A DNA stretch of 7,156 bases, from assembly GCA_016201645.1 (NCBI GenBank), contig JACQCL010000102.1, forward strand, positions 1 through 7,156. The letters are read 5' to 3'. The position numbers were made by a program, and so were the translations under genes. The number at the start of each line of letters is the position of its first letter. Within the stretch, counting starts at the first letter, position 1. The notes beneath the pieces are model-generated. The model ran no database searches. It was not told the DNA's origin and saw nothing but the letters and a program-made list of their open reading frames with translations. Source of the stretch: Candidatus Rokuibacteriota bacterium (lineage in GTDB: Bacteria > Methylomirabilota > Methylomirabilia > Rokubacteriales > CSP1-6). Shown here piece after piece: positions 1 through 6,099 of the stretch.

Positions 1-318
1 CATCCCGGGACCCGCGAACACAATCAGAAACCGCGAGGGCAGCGGTTTGAGGGCGAACGACTTCGCCGGGTCCACCGCTGCGCTCCCCCCTCCCTCCAGG
101 GGGTTCTCCTCCCCCATCATCTTCACGTACCCGCCCATGGGGATCGCGGAGAGGCAGTACTCGGTCTCTTTCCCCCGCCAGCGCAGCAGCACTGGCCCGA
201 AGCCGATGGAGAATCGCTCGACCCCGACGCCCGTCCAACGCGCGACGAGAAAGTGACCGAGCTCGTGGATAAGGATCAGAATCCCGATGACGACGACGAA
301 CGACAAAACGGTGGTCAC
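1..318 (-). CDS. rseP: RIP metalloprotease RseP (site-2 protease), 3' end beyond window
   Basis: Membrane-embedded zinc protease of the M50/site-2 family, which in well-studied bacteria cleaves anti-sigma factors inside the membrane to release an envelope-stress sigma factor. The first 106 residues are visible. A hydrophobic first helix (about residues 4-17) runs into the zinc motif HELGH at 18-22, the position expected for the family. The family motifs GFGP and IPMGGYVKM follow, and the start of the second conserved membrane segment (FAGPGM) reaches the window edge. The PDZ domain(s) and the C-terminal zinc ligand motif are outside. The start is GTG, chosen because GAGGAGG lies 10 nt upstream and the residues before HExxH match the usual family length. 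It sits 18 bp after dxr and is probably co-transcribed with it. Its substrate in this organism cannot be read from the window. Confidence 0.95.
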   Translation of the reverse strand, partial: MTTVLSFVVVIGILILIHELGHFLVARWTGVGVERFSIGFGPVLLRWRGKETEYCLSAIPMGGYVKMMGEENPLEGGGSAAVDPAKSFALKPLPSRFLIVFAGPGM

Positions 319-328
319 GAGCGCCCCG

Positions 329-335
329 CCTCCTC
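329..335 (-). promoter_or_regulatory. Shine-Dalgarno sequence for rseP
   Basis: GAGGAGG on the minus strand, immediately after the dxr stop codon and 10 nt before the GTG at 318. It supports the GTG start for rseP. Confidence 0.7.
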
Positions 336-336
336 G

Positions 337-1518
337 TCAGCGCGCGCCGGCAGTGGCAGACGCGTCCAGGCGGAGGACCTTCTCCGCCACGTGCCGGGCT
401 TCGCTGTCCACGCCGACGCACTCCTCGATGGTGGACAGCTCCCGAACCGGAAGCCGATCGAGCGTTTCTGCAATCAGTTCGGGAATCTGTGTGAAGCGAA
501 TGCGTCCCTCGAGAAAGGCGGCAACCCCGACCTCGTTGGCCGCGTTGAGGATCACGGGAGCCGACCCGCCCCGGGCAAGGGCGCGCCGGGCCAGCACGAG
601 GCAGGGGAACTTCTCGATGTCGGGCTCCTCGAACGTGAGTTGCCCCACCTCCGCCAGGTTCAGGGCGGGAGCCGGGCACGGGCGGCGCTCCGGATAGGTC
701 AGCGCATAGAGGATCGGGATCCCCATGTCGGCCACTCCGAGCTGGGCGATGATGGACCCGTCGATGAACTCGACCATGGAGTGCACGATGGACTGCGGAT
801 GGACCACTACCGCGATCTGCTCAGGAGCCAGATCGAAGAGCCACCGCGCCTCGATGATCTCGAGTCCCTTGTTCATCAGCGTGGCCGAGTCCGTGGTGAT
901 CTTCGCTCCCATCTTCCAGGTCGGATGGTTGAGGGCGTCGGCCACCGTCACGTGGGCGAGCGCGTCCCGGGAAAGCTGACGGAACGGCCCGCCGGAGGCG
1001 GTGAGGATGACGCGCCGGACATCGGACCGGTTGTGGCCTTGCAGGCACTGGAAGACGGCGCTGTGCTCCGAATCCACGGGGAGGAGCGAGACCTTGCGGG
1101 CGCGCGCCGCCGAAGTCATCAAGCTCCCAGCCATGACCAGCGTCTCCTTGTTCGCCAGCGCGATCGTCCTGCCCGCCTGGATCGCTGCCATGGTGGGCAG
1201 GAGACCCGCCCCTCCCACGAGAGCCGACAGCACCACGTCCGCGTCAGTCTGCGCGGCCAGCGTGATGAGCCCTTCCGGTCCGGACAGGAGCTCCGGTCGA
1301 GGATGTGTGAGAACCCGGGCCAGAAAGTCCACGGCGTCGGCCTTCAGCACCGCAACGGCCTTCGGCCGATAGCGGCGGCAGAGCTCGGCGAGCAGCACGA
1401 CGTTGGATCCACGAGCCGCCAGCCCCTCGACGCTCAGCGCGTCGGGAAAGGCCGAGACGAGCTCCAGGGTCCTCCTGCCGACGGAGCCCGTCGCGCCGAG
1501 CAGCGTGATCCGTTTCAT
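337..1518 (-). CDS. dxr: 1-deoxy-D-xylulose 5-phosphate reductoisomerase
   Basis: Converts 1-deoxy-D-xylulose 5-phosphate to 2-C-methyl-D-erythritol 4-phosphate with NADPH, the committed step of the MEP isoprenoid pathway; cytosolic. At 393 residues it has the usual family length. The N-terminal dinucleotide-binding loop GATGSVG is at 8-14. Metal ligands are D149 and E151 (in VDSEHSA) and E220. Substrate-binding residues are S175 (ASGGPF), H198 and W201 (NHPTWKMG), N216 and K217 (MNKGLE). These match the E. coli enzyme (D150, E152, S186, H209, N227, K228, E231) with consistent offsets. The frame is open further upstream inside cdsA, but the MKRITLLGATG start is the family N-terminus. Its ATG overlaps the cdsA stop as ATGA, indicating translational coupling. 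The product feeds the IPP pool used by UppS in the same cluster. Confidence 0.97.
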   Translation of the reverse strand: MKRITLLGATGSVGRRTLELVSAFPDALSVEGLAARGSNVVLLAELCRRYRPKAVAVLKADAVDFLARVLTHPRPELLSGPEGLITLAAQTDADVVLSALVGGAGLLPTMAAIQAGRTIALANKETLVMAGSLMTSAARARKVSLLPVDSEHSAVFQCLQGHNRSDVRRVILTASGGPFRQLSRDALAHVTVADALNHPTWKMGAKITTDSATLMNKGLEIIEARWLFDLAPEQIAVVVHPQSIVHSMVEFIDGSIIAQLGVADMGIPILYALTYPERRPCPAPALNLAEVGQLTFEEPDIEKFPCLVLARRALARGGSAPVILNAANEVGVAAFLEGRIRFTQIPELIAETLDRLPVRELSTIEECVGVDSEARHVAEKVLRLDASATAGAR

Positions 1519-2372
1519 GGGGAGGCCACGAAGCGCGCGTAATAGAAGAGCGCAGGCGTGTTGAACAACAGGCTGTCCAGGCGATCCAGAAGCCCGCCGT
1601 GGCCGGGAATCAGCGAGCCCGTGTCCTTGGTCCGCGCGCTCCGCTTGATCCAGGACTCGGCGAGGTCCCCGAGCTGGCCTACGACGCCCAGCAGGAGCCC
1701 GACGACGAGGGCATCGCGGAGCCCGCACTCGGGGAAGAACCACCAGCGCCCCACGAGGGATGCCAGCGGCGAAACCGCGAGCTGGGCGACGGCTCCCTCG
1801 ATCGTCTTCCGCGGGCTGATCCGCGGGGCGAGCCGGTGGCGTCCCAGCGTTGAACCGACGAAATAAGCCGCCGACTCCCCCACCCATGTCACCCACACGA
1901 GCAGGAAGATCCAGTCGGCCCCCTGCGGGAGAGCCCGGAGGAGGATCGCGTGGCCCAGGAGCCAGTTAACGTAGCAGACGCCGAGGAGCGTCAGGGCGAC
2001 CCCTTCCCAGCGCGGCGGGAATTCCCCCCGGTGGGCGAGCCCGACGCTCAGGAGACCCGCCACGACCAGCGTCAATACCCAAGGGGCGGCGCGGTCGAGG
2101 CCGAAGCTCCCCGTCACCAGGACGCCGGCGACGAGGCCGACCCACGGATAGGCCGCCACGCCCACACGCCGGAACATCGCCGTGAACTCCCACTGCCCTA
2201 CCGCGCCCAGGAGGACCACGAAGGCCGAGAACGCCCACACCGGCGCGTAGCGCGTGAAAACGTAGAAGAGCGGGATGAAGACGACACCGGTCCCGATCCG
2301 CTTGGCCAGCGCAACGCCGGGAGCGGTCCGCTCCATGGGCGATGCCAAAGGCGTCGCGTCAGTGCCCGGCAC
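1515..2372 (-). CDS. cdsA: Phosphatidate cytidylyltransferase (CDP-diglyceride synthase)
   Basis: Makes CDP-diacylglycerol from phosphatidic acid and CTP, the branch point of phospholipid synthesis; an integral inner-membrane enzyme. The protein has 285 residues with many hydrophobic segments (for example about 29-58, 75-110, 124-145, 152-174 and 219-233). The CDS signature is complete at 240-266: S240, K243, R244, K249, D250, then PGHGG and D263-R264-x-D266. The ISPRKTIEG loop at 185-193 corresponds to the usual ISPxKTxEG. One oddity is that the acidic residue before the AYF motif is E166 (GESAAYF), where most family members have Asp. The start is GTG, overlapping the uppS stop by one base (TAGTG). 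An ATG at codon 13 (2336) is possible but has no Shine-Dalgarno sequence. Translation is probably coupled to uppS and to dxr downstream. Confidence 0.95.
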   Translation of the reverse strand: MPGTDATPLASPMERTAPGVALAKRIGTGVVFIPLFYVFTRYAPVWAFSAFVVLLGAVGQWEFTAMFRRVGVAAYPWVGLVAGVLVTGSFGLDRAAPWVLTLVVAGLLSVGLAHRGEFPPRWEGVALTLLGVCYVNWLLGHAILLRALPQGADWIFLLVWVTWVGESAAYFVGSTLGRHRLAPRISPRKTIEGAVAQLAVSPLASLVGRWWFFPECGLRDALVVGLLLGVVGQLGDLAESWIKRSARTKDTGSLIPGHGGLLDRLDSLLFNTPALFYYARFVASP

Positions 2373-3154
2373 TAGACGCCCCCGAAGCGCCGCACCCGAC
2401 GCTGAAACTCGGCGATGGCGAGGTAGAGATTCCGCGCGCCGAAATCAGGCCAGAGCGTCGGGGTGATCACGAGCTCCGCATAGGCGATCTGCCAGAGCAG
2501 GAAGTTCGACACCCGCATCTCCCCGCTCGTGCGAATCAGCAAGTCCGGGTCCGGGACTCCTTGCGTGTAGAGGGTACGCTCGATCCGATCCTCGTCGATC
2601 TCGTCGGGACGAATCTCCCCCGCCTGAACCTGACGGGCAAGGGCGCGACAGGCGTCCACGAGCTCGTCCCGGCCACCATAGTTGAACGCCATGAGCAAGG
2701 TCAGGCCCGTATTCGCCGCCGTGGCGGCGACCACCCGGTCAATGCCCTCGCGCACCGACGTCGGCACACCCTTGGGCCGCCCGATCACCCGGAGCCGGAC
2801 ATTGTTGGCCATCAACTCGGGCAGCTCCCGGTCGATGGAACGCTCGAGGAGCGACATGAGCGTAGACACCTCGGATGAGGGCCGGCTCCAGTTCTCAGAC
2901 GAAAAAGCGTAGAGCGTGAGAAAATGAATCCCTACCGCATCGGCCGCCCGGACGACGGCACGGGCCGCCTTCACCCCTTCCCGGTGCCCCGCCACCCTGG
3001 GCAGACCGCGCTGCACGGCCCACCGACCGTTGCCATCCATGATGATGGCCACGTGCCGGGGAACCGGGAGCGCTTTGACGCGAGCCAGGAGTTCTGGTTC
3101 GTCTAACGACTGGAGATCAGCGGCGGGCAGGCTGCTCAAATGCTCAAACGCCAT
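2372..3154 (-). CDS. uppS: Undecaprenyl diphosphate synthase (cis-prenyltransferase)
   Basis: Adds IPP units in cis to farnesyl diphosphate to give undecaprenyl diphosphate, the lipid carrier for peptidoglycan and other envelope glycans; cytosolic and membrane-associated. With the ATG at 3154 the protein has 260 residues. Catalytic D40 sits in IIMDGNGRWA, with R53 and H57 after it, LYAFSSENW at 81-89, FNYGGRDEL at 157-165, and the diphosphate/metal residues R208, R214 and E227 in the RTSGE to AYAEL region. All lie at a constant offset of 14 from E. coli UppS (D26, R39, H43, R194, R200, E213). The C-terminus ends RRFGG-V as usual. No Shine-Dalgarno sequence precedes this ATG. An in-frame TTG at 3217 would add 21 hydrophobic residues and is judged unlikely. 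A 105-bp gap separates it from frr, and its stop overlaps the cdsA GTG. Confidence 0.95.
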   Translation of the reverse strand: MAFEHLSSLPAADLQSLDEPELLARVKALPVPRHVAIIMDGNGRWAVQRGLPRVAGHREGVKAARAVVRAADAVGIHFLTLYAFSSENWSRPSSEVSTLMSLLERSIDRELPELMANNVRLRVIGRPKGVPTSVREGIDRVVAATAANTGLTLLMAFNYGGRDELVDACRALARQVQAGEIRPDEIDEDRIERTLYTQGVPDPDLLIRTSGEMRVSNFLLWQIAYAELVITPTLWPDFGARNLYLAIAEFQRRVRRFGGV

Positions 3155-3259
3155 ATTCGCGTATGTTAGCGAAAAGAACGCCAAGAATCCAGGGAAAACC
3201 CTCGCCCCACAGGACAAGGACGCGCCCCGAGGGAGACGGAGCGGCGCTGGAGGGAGAGG
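3155..3259 (-). promoter_or_regulatory. frr-uppS intergenic segment, possible weak terminator/promoter junction
   Basis: The only spacer over 20 bp inside the rpsB-to-rseP run. On the minus strand the arms CCCTCG (3228-3233) and CGAGGG (3199-3204) can pair across a 23-nt loop. TTTT follows the 3' arm, as in a weak intrinsic terminator. The alternative small hairpin AGGG-TTTT-CCCT uses the same 3' arm, so the two cannot form together. The last 45 bases before uppS are more AT-rich and contain TAACAT, a possible -10 hexamer, 8 nt before the ATG. No convincing -35 was seen. The function is inferred only from position and these motifs. Confidence 0.3.
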
Positions 3260-3814
3260 TCAAAAGGTGAGGATCTCCTGCTCCTTCTTTTTCAAGAGCT
3301 CGTCTACCCGCTGGATGAACTTGTCGGTGATTTTCTGAACCTGCTCCTGGCCGCGGCGCCCGTCGTCTTCGGAGATTTTCTTGTCCTTCTCCATCGTCTT
3401 GAGCTTCTTGTTGGCTTCGTGGCGGATGTTGCGGATCGCGACGCGCGCATCCTCGGCCAGCTTGCCCACCGCTTTGGCCAGTTGCTTCCGGCGTTCCTCG
3501 GTCAACGGGGGCATGACGAGGCGGATCACCTTCCCGTCATTGGCGGGAGTGAGCCCCAGATCGGATTTCATGATCGCCTTCTCAATCTGAGGCAGCAGGC
3601 TGGCGTCCCACGGTTGGATGAGGAGCGTCTTCGGGTCCGGCACCGACAGGGAGGCGACCTGTGGAACCGGAGTGGGGGTCCCGTAGTAGTCCACCCTGAT
3701 CCCCTCCAGCAAACCCGTCGTGGCACGCCCGGTTCTCACCCCCGCGAATTCGCGGCCCAACGTATCGAGGGCTCCTTGCATCCGCATTTCGGCTTCCTTG
3801 ATGACTGCCTGCAT
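3260..3814 (-). CDS. frr: Ribosome recycling factor
   Basis: Splits the post-termination ribosome together with EF-G so that subunits can be reused; cytosolic. At 184 residues it is one shorter than the E. coli protein and aligns along its full length. Domain II carries VDYYGTPTPVPQVAS at 41-55, between the two halves of the helical domain I. Helical-domain signatures are VRTGRAT (26-32), PPLTEERRK (102-110), the basic RNIRHEAN stretch (128-135; R131 matches the functionally important Arg132 of E. coli) and KKISEDDGRR (145-154). The start is ATG with GGGGGTGA 6 nt upstream. That Shine-Dalgarno sequence is made from the end of pyrH, whose stop is 6 bp before the start, so the two are likely translated in sequence. 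Confidence 0.97.
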   Translation of the reverse strand: MQAVIKEAEMRMQGALDTLGREFAGVRTGRATTGLLEGIRVDYYGTPTPVPQVASLSVPDPKTLLIQPWDASLLPQIEKAIMKSDLGLTPANDGKVIRLVMPPLTEERRKQLAKAVGKLAEDARVAIRNIRHEANKKLKTMEKDKKISEDDGRRGQEQVQKITDKFIQRVDELLKKKEQEILTF

Positions 3815-3820
3815 TGTCCG

Positions 3821-3830
3821 TCACCCCCTC
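3821..3830 (-). promoter_or_regulatory. Shine-Dalgarno sequence for frr inside the pyrH 3' end
   Basis: GAGGGGGTGA on the minus strand covers the last codons and the TGA stop of pyrH and lies 6 nt before the frr ATG at 3814. The overlap ties ribosome entry on frr to termination on pyrH. Confidence 0.6.
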
Positions 3831-4555
3831 AAAGGCGGATTGTCGCCCGTGACCACGGAACCCACCGACTCGCCGAGGACAATGCGCTTGATATTCCCGC
3901 GGCGGGAGAGATCGAAGATGACGATGGGAAGCTTGTTGTCCATGCAGAGGGAAATCGCGGTGGCGTCCATGACCTGGAGCCCGCGGTTGAGCACCTCGAT
4001 GTAGCTCAGTCGCGGGAGGTGCTTGGCAGTCGCGTCTTTCTTGGGGTCCGCCGAATACACCCCGTCCACCTTCGTCGCCTTGAGGATGACCTCTGCGCCG
4101 ATCTCCACGGCCCGAAGGGCGGCCGCCGTATCGGTGGTGAAGAACGGGTTGCCGGTGCCCGCGGCGAAGATCACGACGCGGGATTTCTCCAGGTGCCGGA
4201 TCGCCCGGCGCCGGATGTAGGGCTCGGCCACCGCCCTCATCTCGATCGCAGAGAGCACCCGGGTGGGGAGACCGGTTTTCTCGATCGCGTCCTGGAGGGC
4301 CAGCGCATTGATCACCGTGGCCAGCATGCCCATGTAATCGGCCGTCGCCCGCTCCATCCCTCCGATGCTGGCGGCGATTCCCCGGAAAATGTTCCCGCCG
4401 CCGATGACGACGGCGACCTGGGTCCCGAGGGCGGTCACGTCCTTGACCTCCGCCGCGATGCCCACCAGCACGATGGGGTCAATGCCGTATCCCTGTTCGC
4501 CCGCCAGGGCCTCGCCGGACAGCTTGAGGAGAATCCGCCGGTACAGAGGCTCCAT
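3821..4555 (-). CDS. pyrH: UMP kinase (uridylate kinase)
   Basis: Phosphorylates UMP to UDP with ATP, the step feeding UTP, CTP and UDP-sugars; cytosolic, and a hexamer with UTP/GTP allostery in known bacteria. The 244-residue length is typical. Amino-acid-kinase motifs appear in order: KLSGEAL at 11-17 (K11 contacts phosphate), IGGGNIFRG at 51-59, ADYMGMLATVINA at 72-84 (dimer interface and UMP site), GTGNPFFTTDTAA at 133-145, ATKVDGVYSADPKKD at 160-174 (nucleotide binding), and a C-terminal VMDATAISLCMDN segment. The start is ATG, 14 bp after the tsf stop (14 spacer bases), with only a weak GGGG as ribosome-binding site, so it may rely on coupling with tsf. The link to translation genes is a conserved neighbourhood, not a shared pathway. 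Confidence 0.97.
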   Translation of the reverse strand: MEPLYRRILLKLSGEALAGEQGYGIDPIVLVGIAAEVKDVTALGTQVAVVIGGGNIFRGIAASIGGMERATADYMGMLATVINALALQDAIEKTGLPTRVLSAIEMRAVAEPYIRRRAIRHLEKSRVVIFAAGTGNPFFTTDTAAALRAVEIGAEVILKATKVDGVYSADPKKDATAKHLPRLSYIEVLNRGLQVMDATAISLCMDNKLPIVIFDLSRRGNIKRIVLGESVGSVVTGDNPPLRG

Positions 4556-4569
4556 TCAGCTGGCCCCGG

Positions 4570-5175
4570 TCACGCGCCCTCGCCCACCTGGAAGCGGGAG
4601 AACCGGCGCACCACCACGTGCTCCCCCACCCGGGCACCGATCTGGCCCACCAGGTCTTTCACCTTCGTCTTCCCCGTCGCGTCCCTGATAAACGGCTGTT
4701 CGAGAAGGCACTGCTCAGCAAAGAACTTCTCGAGTTTCCCTTCGACGATCTTGTCCAGCACCTGCGGCGGTTTTTTCTGATCAGCCATTTGCTGCCGGTA
4801 GATCTCGCGCTCCTTCTCAAGAACCTCGCCCGGCACATCTTCCCGCGCCACGTAGGCGGGGTTGGCGGCCGCCACCTGCATGGTCAGATCTCTGACCAAC
4901 TGCTGGAAGCCCTCGGTGCGCGCGACGAAGTCGGTTTCGCAGCTCAACTCGACCAGCACCCCGATCTTGCCCCCCGGGTGAATGTACGAGCCCACCAGTC
5001 CCTCCCGCGCCACGCGGTGGGCCTTTTTCGCCGCGTCAGCCAGCCCCTTCTTCCGAAGGAACTCGATCGCTTTCTGCATGTCGCCCGTGGACACTTCGAG
5101 GGCGGCCTTGCAGTCCATCACGCCGGCCCCCGTGAGCTCTCGGAGCTGTTTCACCAACTCTGCTTGCGAGGCCAT
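4570..5175 (-). CDS. tsf: Elongation factor Ts, short form
   Basis: Guanine-nucleotide exchange factor that removes GDP from EF-Tu during elongation; cytosolic. It opens with the UBA-like N-terminal domain (LVKQLRELTGAGVMDCKAAL at 7-26), then the linker, the family signature around SCETDFVART at 78-87 and the TDFV contact to EF-Tu at 81-84. It ends with a conserved C-terminal segment (QIGARVGEHVVVRRF at 178-192). The length of 201 residues is close to the Thermus-type short EF-Ts (about 196) and well below the E. coli form (283), which has a second core subdomain and a coiled coil. The frame is clean with a natural end, so this looks like a genuine short form and not a truncation. The start is ATG with AAGGGGG 10 nt upstream, overlapping the rpsB stop. 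The gap to rpsB is 15 bp. Confidence 0.96.
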   Translation of the reverse strand: MASQAELVKQLRELTGAGVMDCKAALEVSTGDMQKAIEFLRKKGLADAAKKAHRVAREGLVGSYIHPGGKIGVLVELSCETDFVARTEGFQQLVRDLTMQVAAANPAYVAREDVPGEVLEKEREIYRQQMADQKKPPQVLDKIVEGKLEKFFAEQCLLEQPFIRDATGKTKVKDLVGQIGARVGEHVVVRRFSRFQVGEGA

Positions 5176-5190
5176 CGGCGCCCGTCCCCC

Positions 5191-5958
5191 TTAAGAAGTC
5201 GCTTCGGCCGGCGCACTCACCTCGGCCTCCGTTGCCGCCGGCGTCTCGGCCGCGGTTTCCTCGGGCTCCTCCTTGGCAAGGGTGCCTCGGCCCTCGATGA
5301 TGGCGTCCGCCAGGCGGGACGTGATGAGCCTGATCGCACGGATCGCGTCATCGTTGCCCGGGATCGGGTAGTCGATGCCCGTGGGATCGCAATTGGTGTC
5401 CACGATGGCCACGATCGGGATACCCAGGCGCTGGGCTTCGGCTACCGCGATCCCCTCCTTGCGCGGGTCGATGATGAACACGGCCGATGGCAGCCGATCC
5501 ATGCTCTTGATTCCTACCAACGCCTTTTCCAACTTCTGCCGCTCCCGCTCGAGCCCGAGCACTTCTTTCTTGGGCAACCGCTCGCTCTCGCCGGTCTCCC
5601 GCATCTCGTCCAGCCGCTTAAGGCGGCCGATCGAGCGATTGATCGTCGCGAAGTTGGTGAGGGTCCCGCCCAGCCACCGCTGGTTCACGTAAAACATGCC
5701 GCACCGCGTGGCCTCCTCGAACACGGTCTCTTGCGCCTGCTTCTTGGTCCCGACGAAGAGGACGGTGCCTCCACCGGCTCCCAAATCACGCACGAAGGCG
5801 TAGGCCTCGCGGAACTTCTTCAGGGTCTTTTGAAGGTCGATGATGTAGATGCCGTTGCGTTCGCCGAAAATGTACTTCTGCATCTTCGGGTTCCAGCGCT
5901 TGGTCTGGTGGCCGAAGTGAACCCCGGCCTCCAAAAGCTCCTTCATCGTTACCGCCAC
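5191..5958 (-). CDS. rpsB: 30S ribosomal protein S2
   Basis: Structural protein of the small ribosomal subunit, needed for S1 docking and initiation. With the GTG at 5958 it has 255 residues. The N-terminus MAVTMKELLEAGVHFGHQ is the family start, followed by the S2 signature TKRWNPKM and the central FVGTKKQA and YVNQRWLGGTLTNF motifs. The second S2 signature region, PSAVFIIDPRKEGIAVAEAQRLGIPIVAIVDTN..P..ID, is present in full. The last 30 or so residues are an Ala/Glu-rich acidic tail (TLAKEEPEETAAETPAATEA onward), a variable region in S2. The frame stays open 16 codons further upstream, but AAGGAGGAG ends immediately before the ACC that precedes the GTG, fixing the start. It is the first gene of the rpsB-tsf-pyrH-frr block, and S2 is known to autoregulate rpsB-tsf in enterobacteria; that is not demonstrated here. 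Confidence 0.96.
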   Translation of the reverse strand: MAVTMKELLEAGVHFGHQTKRWNPKMQKYIFGERNGIYIIDLQKTLKKFREAYAFVRDLGAGGGTVLFVGTKKQAQETVFEEATRCGMFYVNQRWLGGTLTNFATINRSIGRLKRLDEMRETGESERLPKKEVLGLERERQKLEKALVGIKSMDRLPSAVFIIDPRKEGIAVAEAQRLGIPIVAIVDTNCDPTGIDYPIPGNDDAIRAIRLITSRLADAIIEGRGTLAKEEPEETAAETPAATEAEVSAPAEATS

Positions 5959-5961
5959 GGT

Positions 5962-5970
5962 CTCCTCCTT
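5962..5970 (-). promoter_or_regulatory. Strong Shine-Dalgarno sequence for rpsB
   Basis: AAGGAGGAG on the minus strand. The core AAGGAGG is 5 nt from the GTG at 5958 and 17 nt from the ATG at 5946, so it favours the GTG start. It is the strongest ribosome-binding site in the window, in keeping with a highly expressed ribosomal protein. Confidence 0.8.
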
Positions 5971-5989
5971 CGGTTCGCCTCCGCTCCCC

Positions 5990-6005
5990 CACCCCTCGCG
6001 GGGCA
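5990..6005 (-). promoter_or_regulatory. Small GNRA-type stem-loop in the rpsB leader
   Basis: On the minus strand CCCC-GCGA-GGGG forms a four-pair GC stem (6000-6003 with 5992-5995) closed by GCGA, a GNRA tetraloop. Two G-U wobbles can extend it. It lies about 30 nt upstream of the rpsB start and could be part of a leader structure for S2 control. No consensus for a known S2 leader was recognised. Confidence 0.25.
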
Positions 6006-6068
6006 CCGAATGCGGGAAGCGTGCAGTTTTTCCTCCCGCGCCGGGTTCCTGTTCCGCCGGGGGAGGGC

Positions 6069-6094
6069 TCGGAGGGGGTGGGGACCCCCTCCGA
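6069..6094 (-). terminator. Perfect 11-bp hairpin just after argJ
   Basis: On the minus strand TCGGAGGGGGT and ACCCCCTCCGA pair without mismatch across a CCCC loop, starting 5 nt after the argJ stop codon. The position suits a transcription terminator or an mRNA 3'-end barrier between argJ and rpsB. No U-run follows the stem, so it is not a classical intrinsic terminator. It could also slow or attenuate transcription entering the rpsB leader, or protect the argJ mRNA end. Confidence 0.4.
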
Positions 6095-6099
6095 TGTGT

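Noticed and set aside
253..1542. A 429-codon plus-strand open frame over dxr
   Set aside because: Same codon-aligned antisense register, opposite a clear full-length Dxr. The composition is shadow-like, with no recognisable motif.
337..1896. A 519-codon version of dxr beginning inside cdsA
   Set aside because: The first 126 codons are Arg/Pro-rich out-of-frame cdsA sequence. The family N-terminus MKRITLLGATG and the ATGA overlap fix the start at 1518.
3152..3217. A TTG-initiated N-terminal extension of UppS that looks slightly like a signal peptide
   Set aside because: UppS is cytosolic in all known cases. The extension starts at TTG with only a weak upstream GGGG, and the ATG at 3154 gives the normal family length.
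3419..4780. A 453-codon plus-strand open frame over frr and pyrH
   Set aside because: Codon-aligned antisense of two unambiguous genes; no motif, and it crosses the gene boundaries without any start signal.
5959..6006. A longer rpsB start at 6006
   Set aside because: The extra 16 residues do not match S2 proteins, and the strong AAGGAGGAG falls inside them at the right distance from the GTG at 5958.
6010..6060. The TTTTT tract next to a GC-rich CCCGGCGCGGG element, considered as an intrinsic terminator
   Set aside because: The stem is only four pairs, and the A/T run is on the wrong strand (As on the transcribed minus-strand message) for a terminator of argJ. No convergent gene exists on the plus strand.
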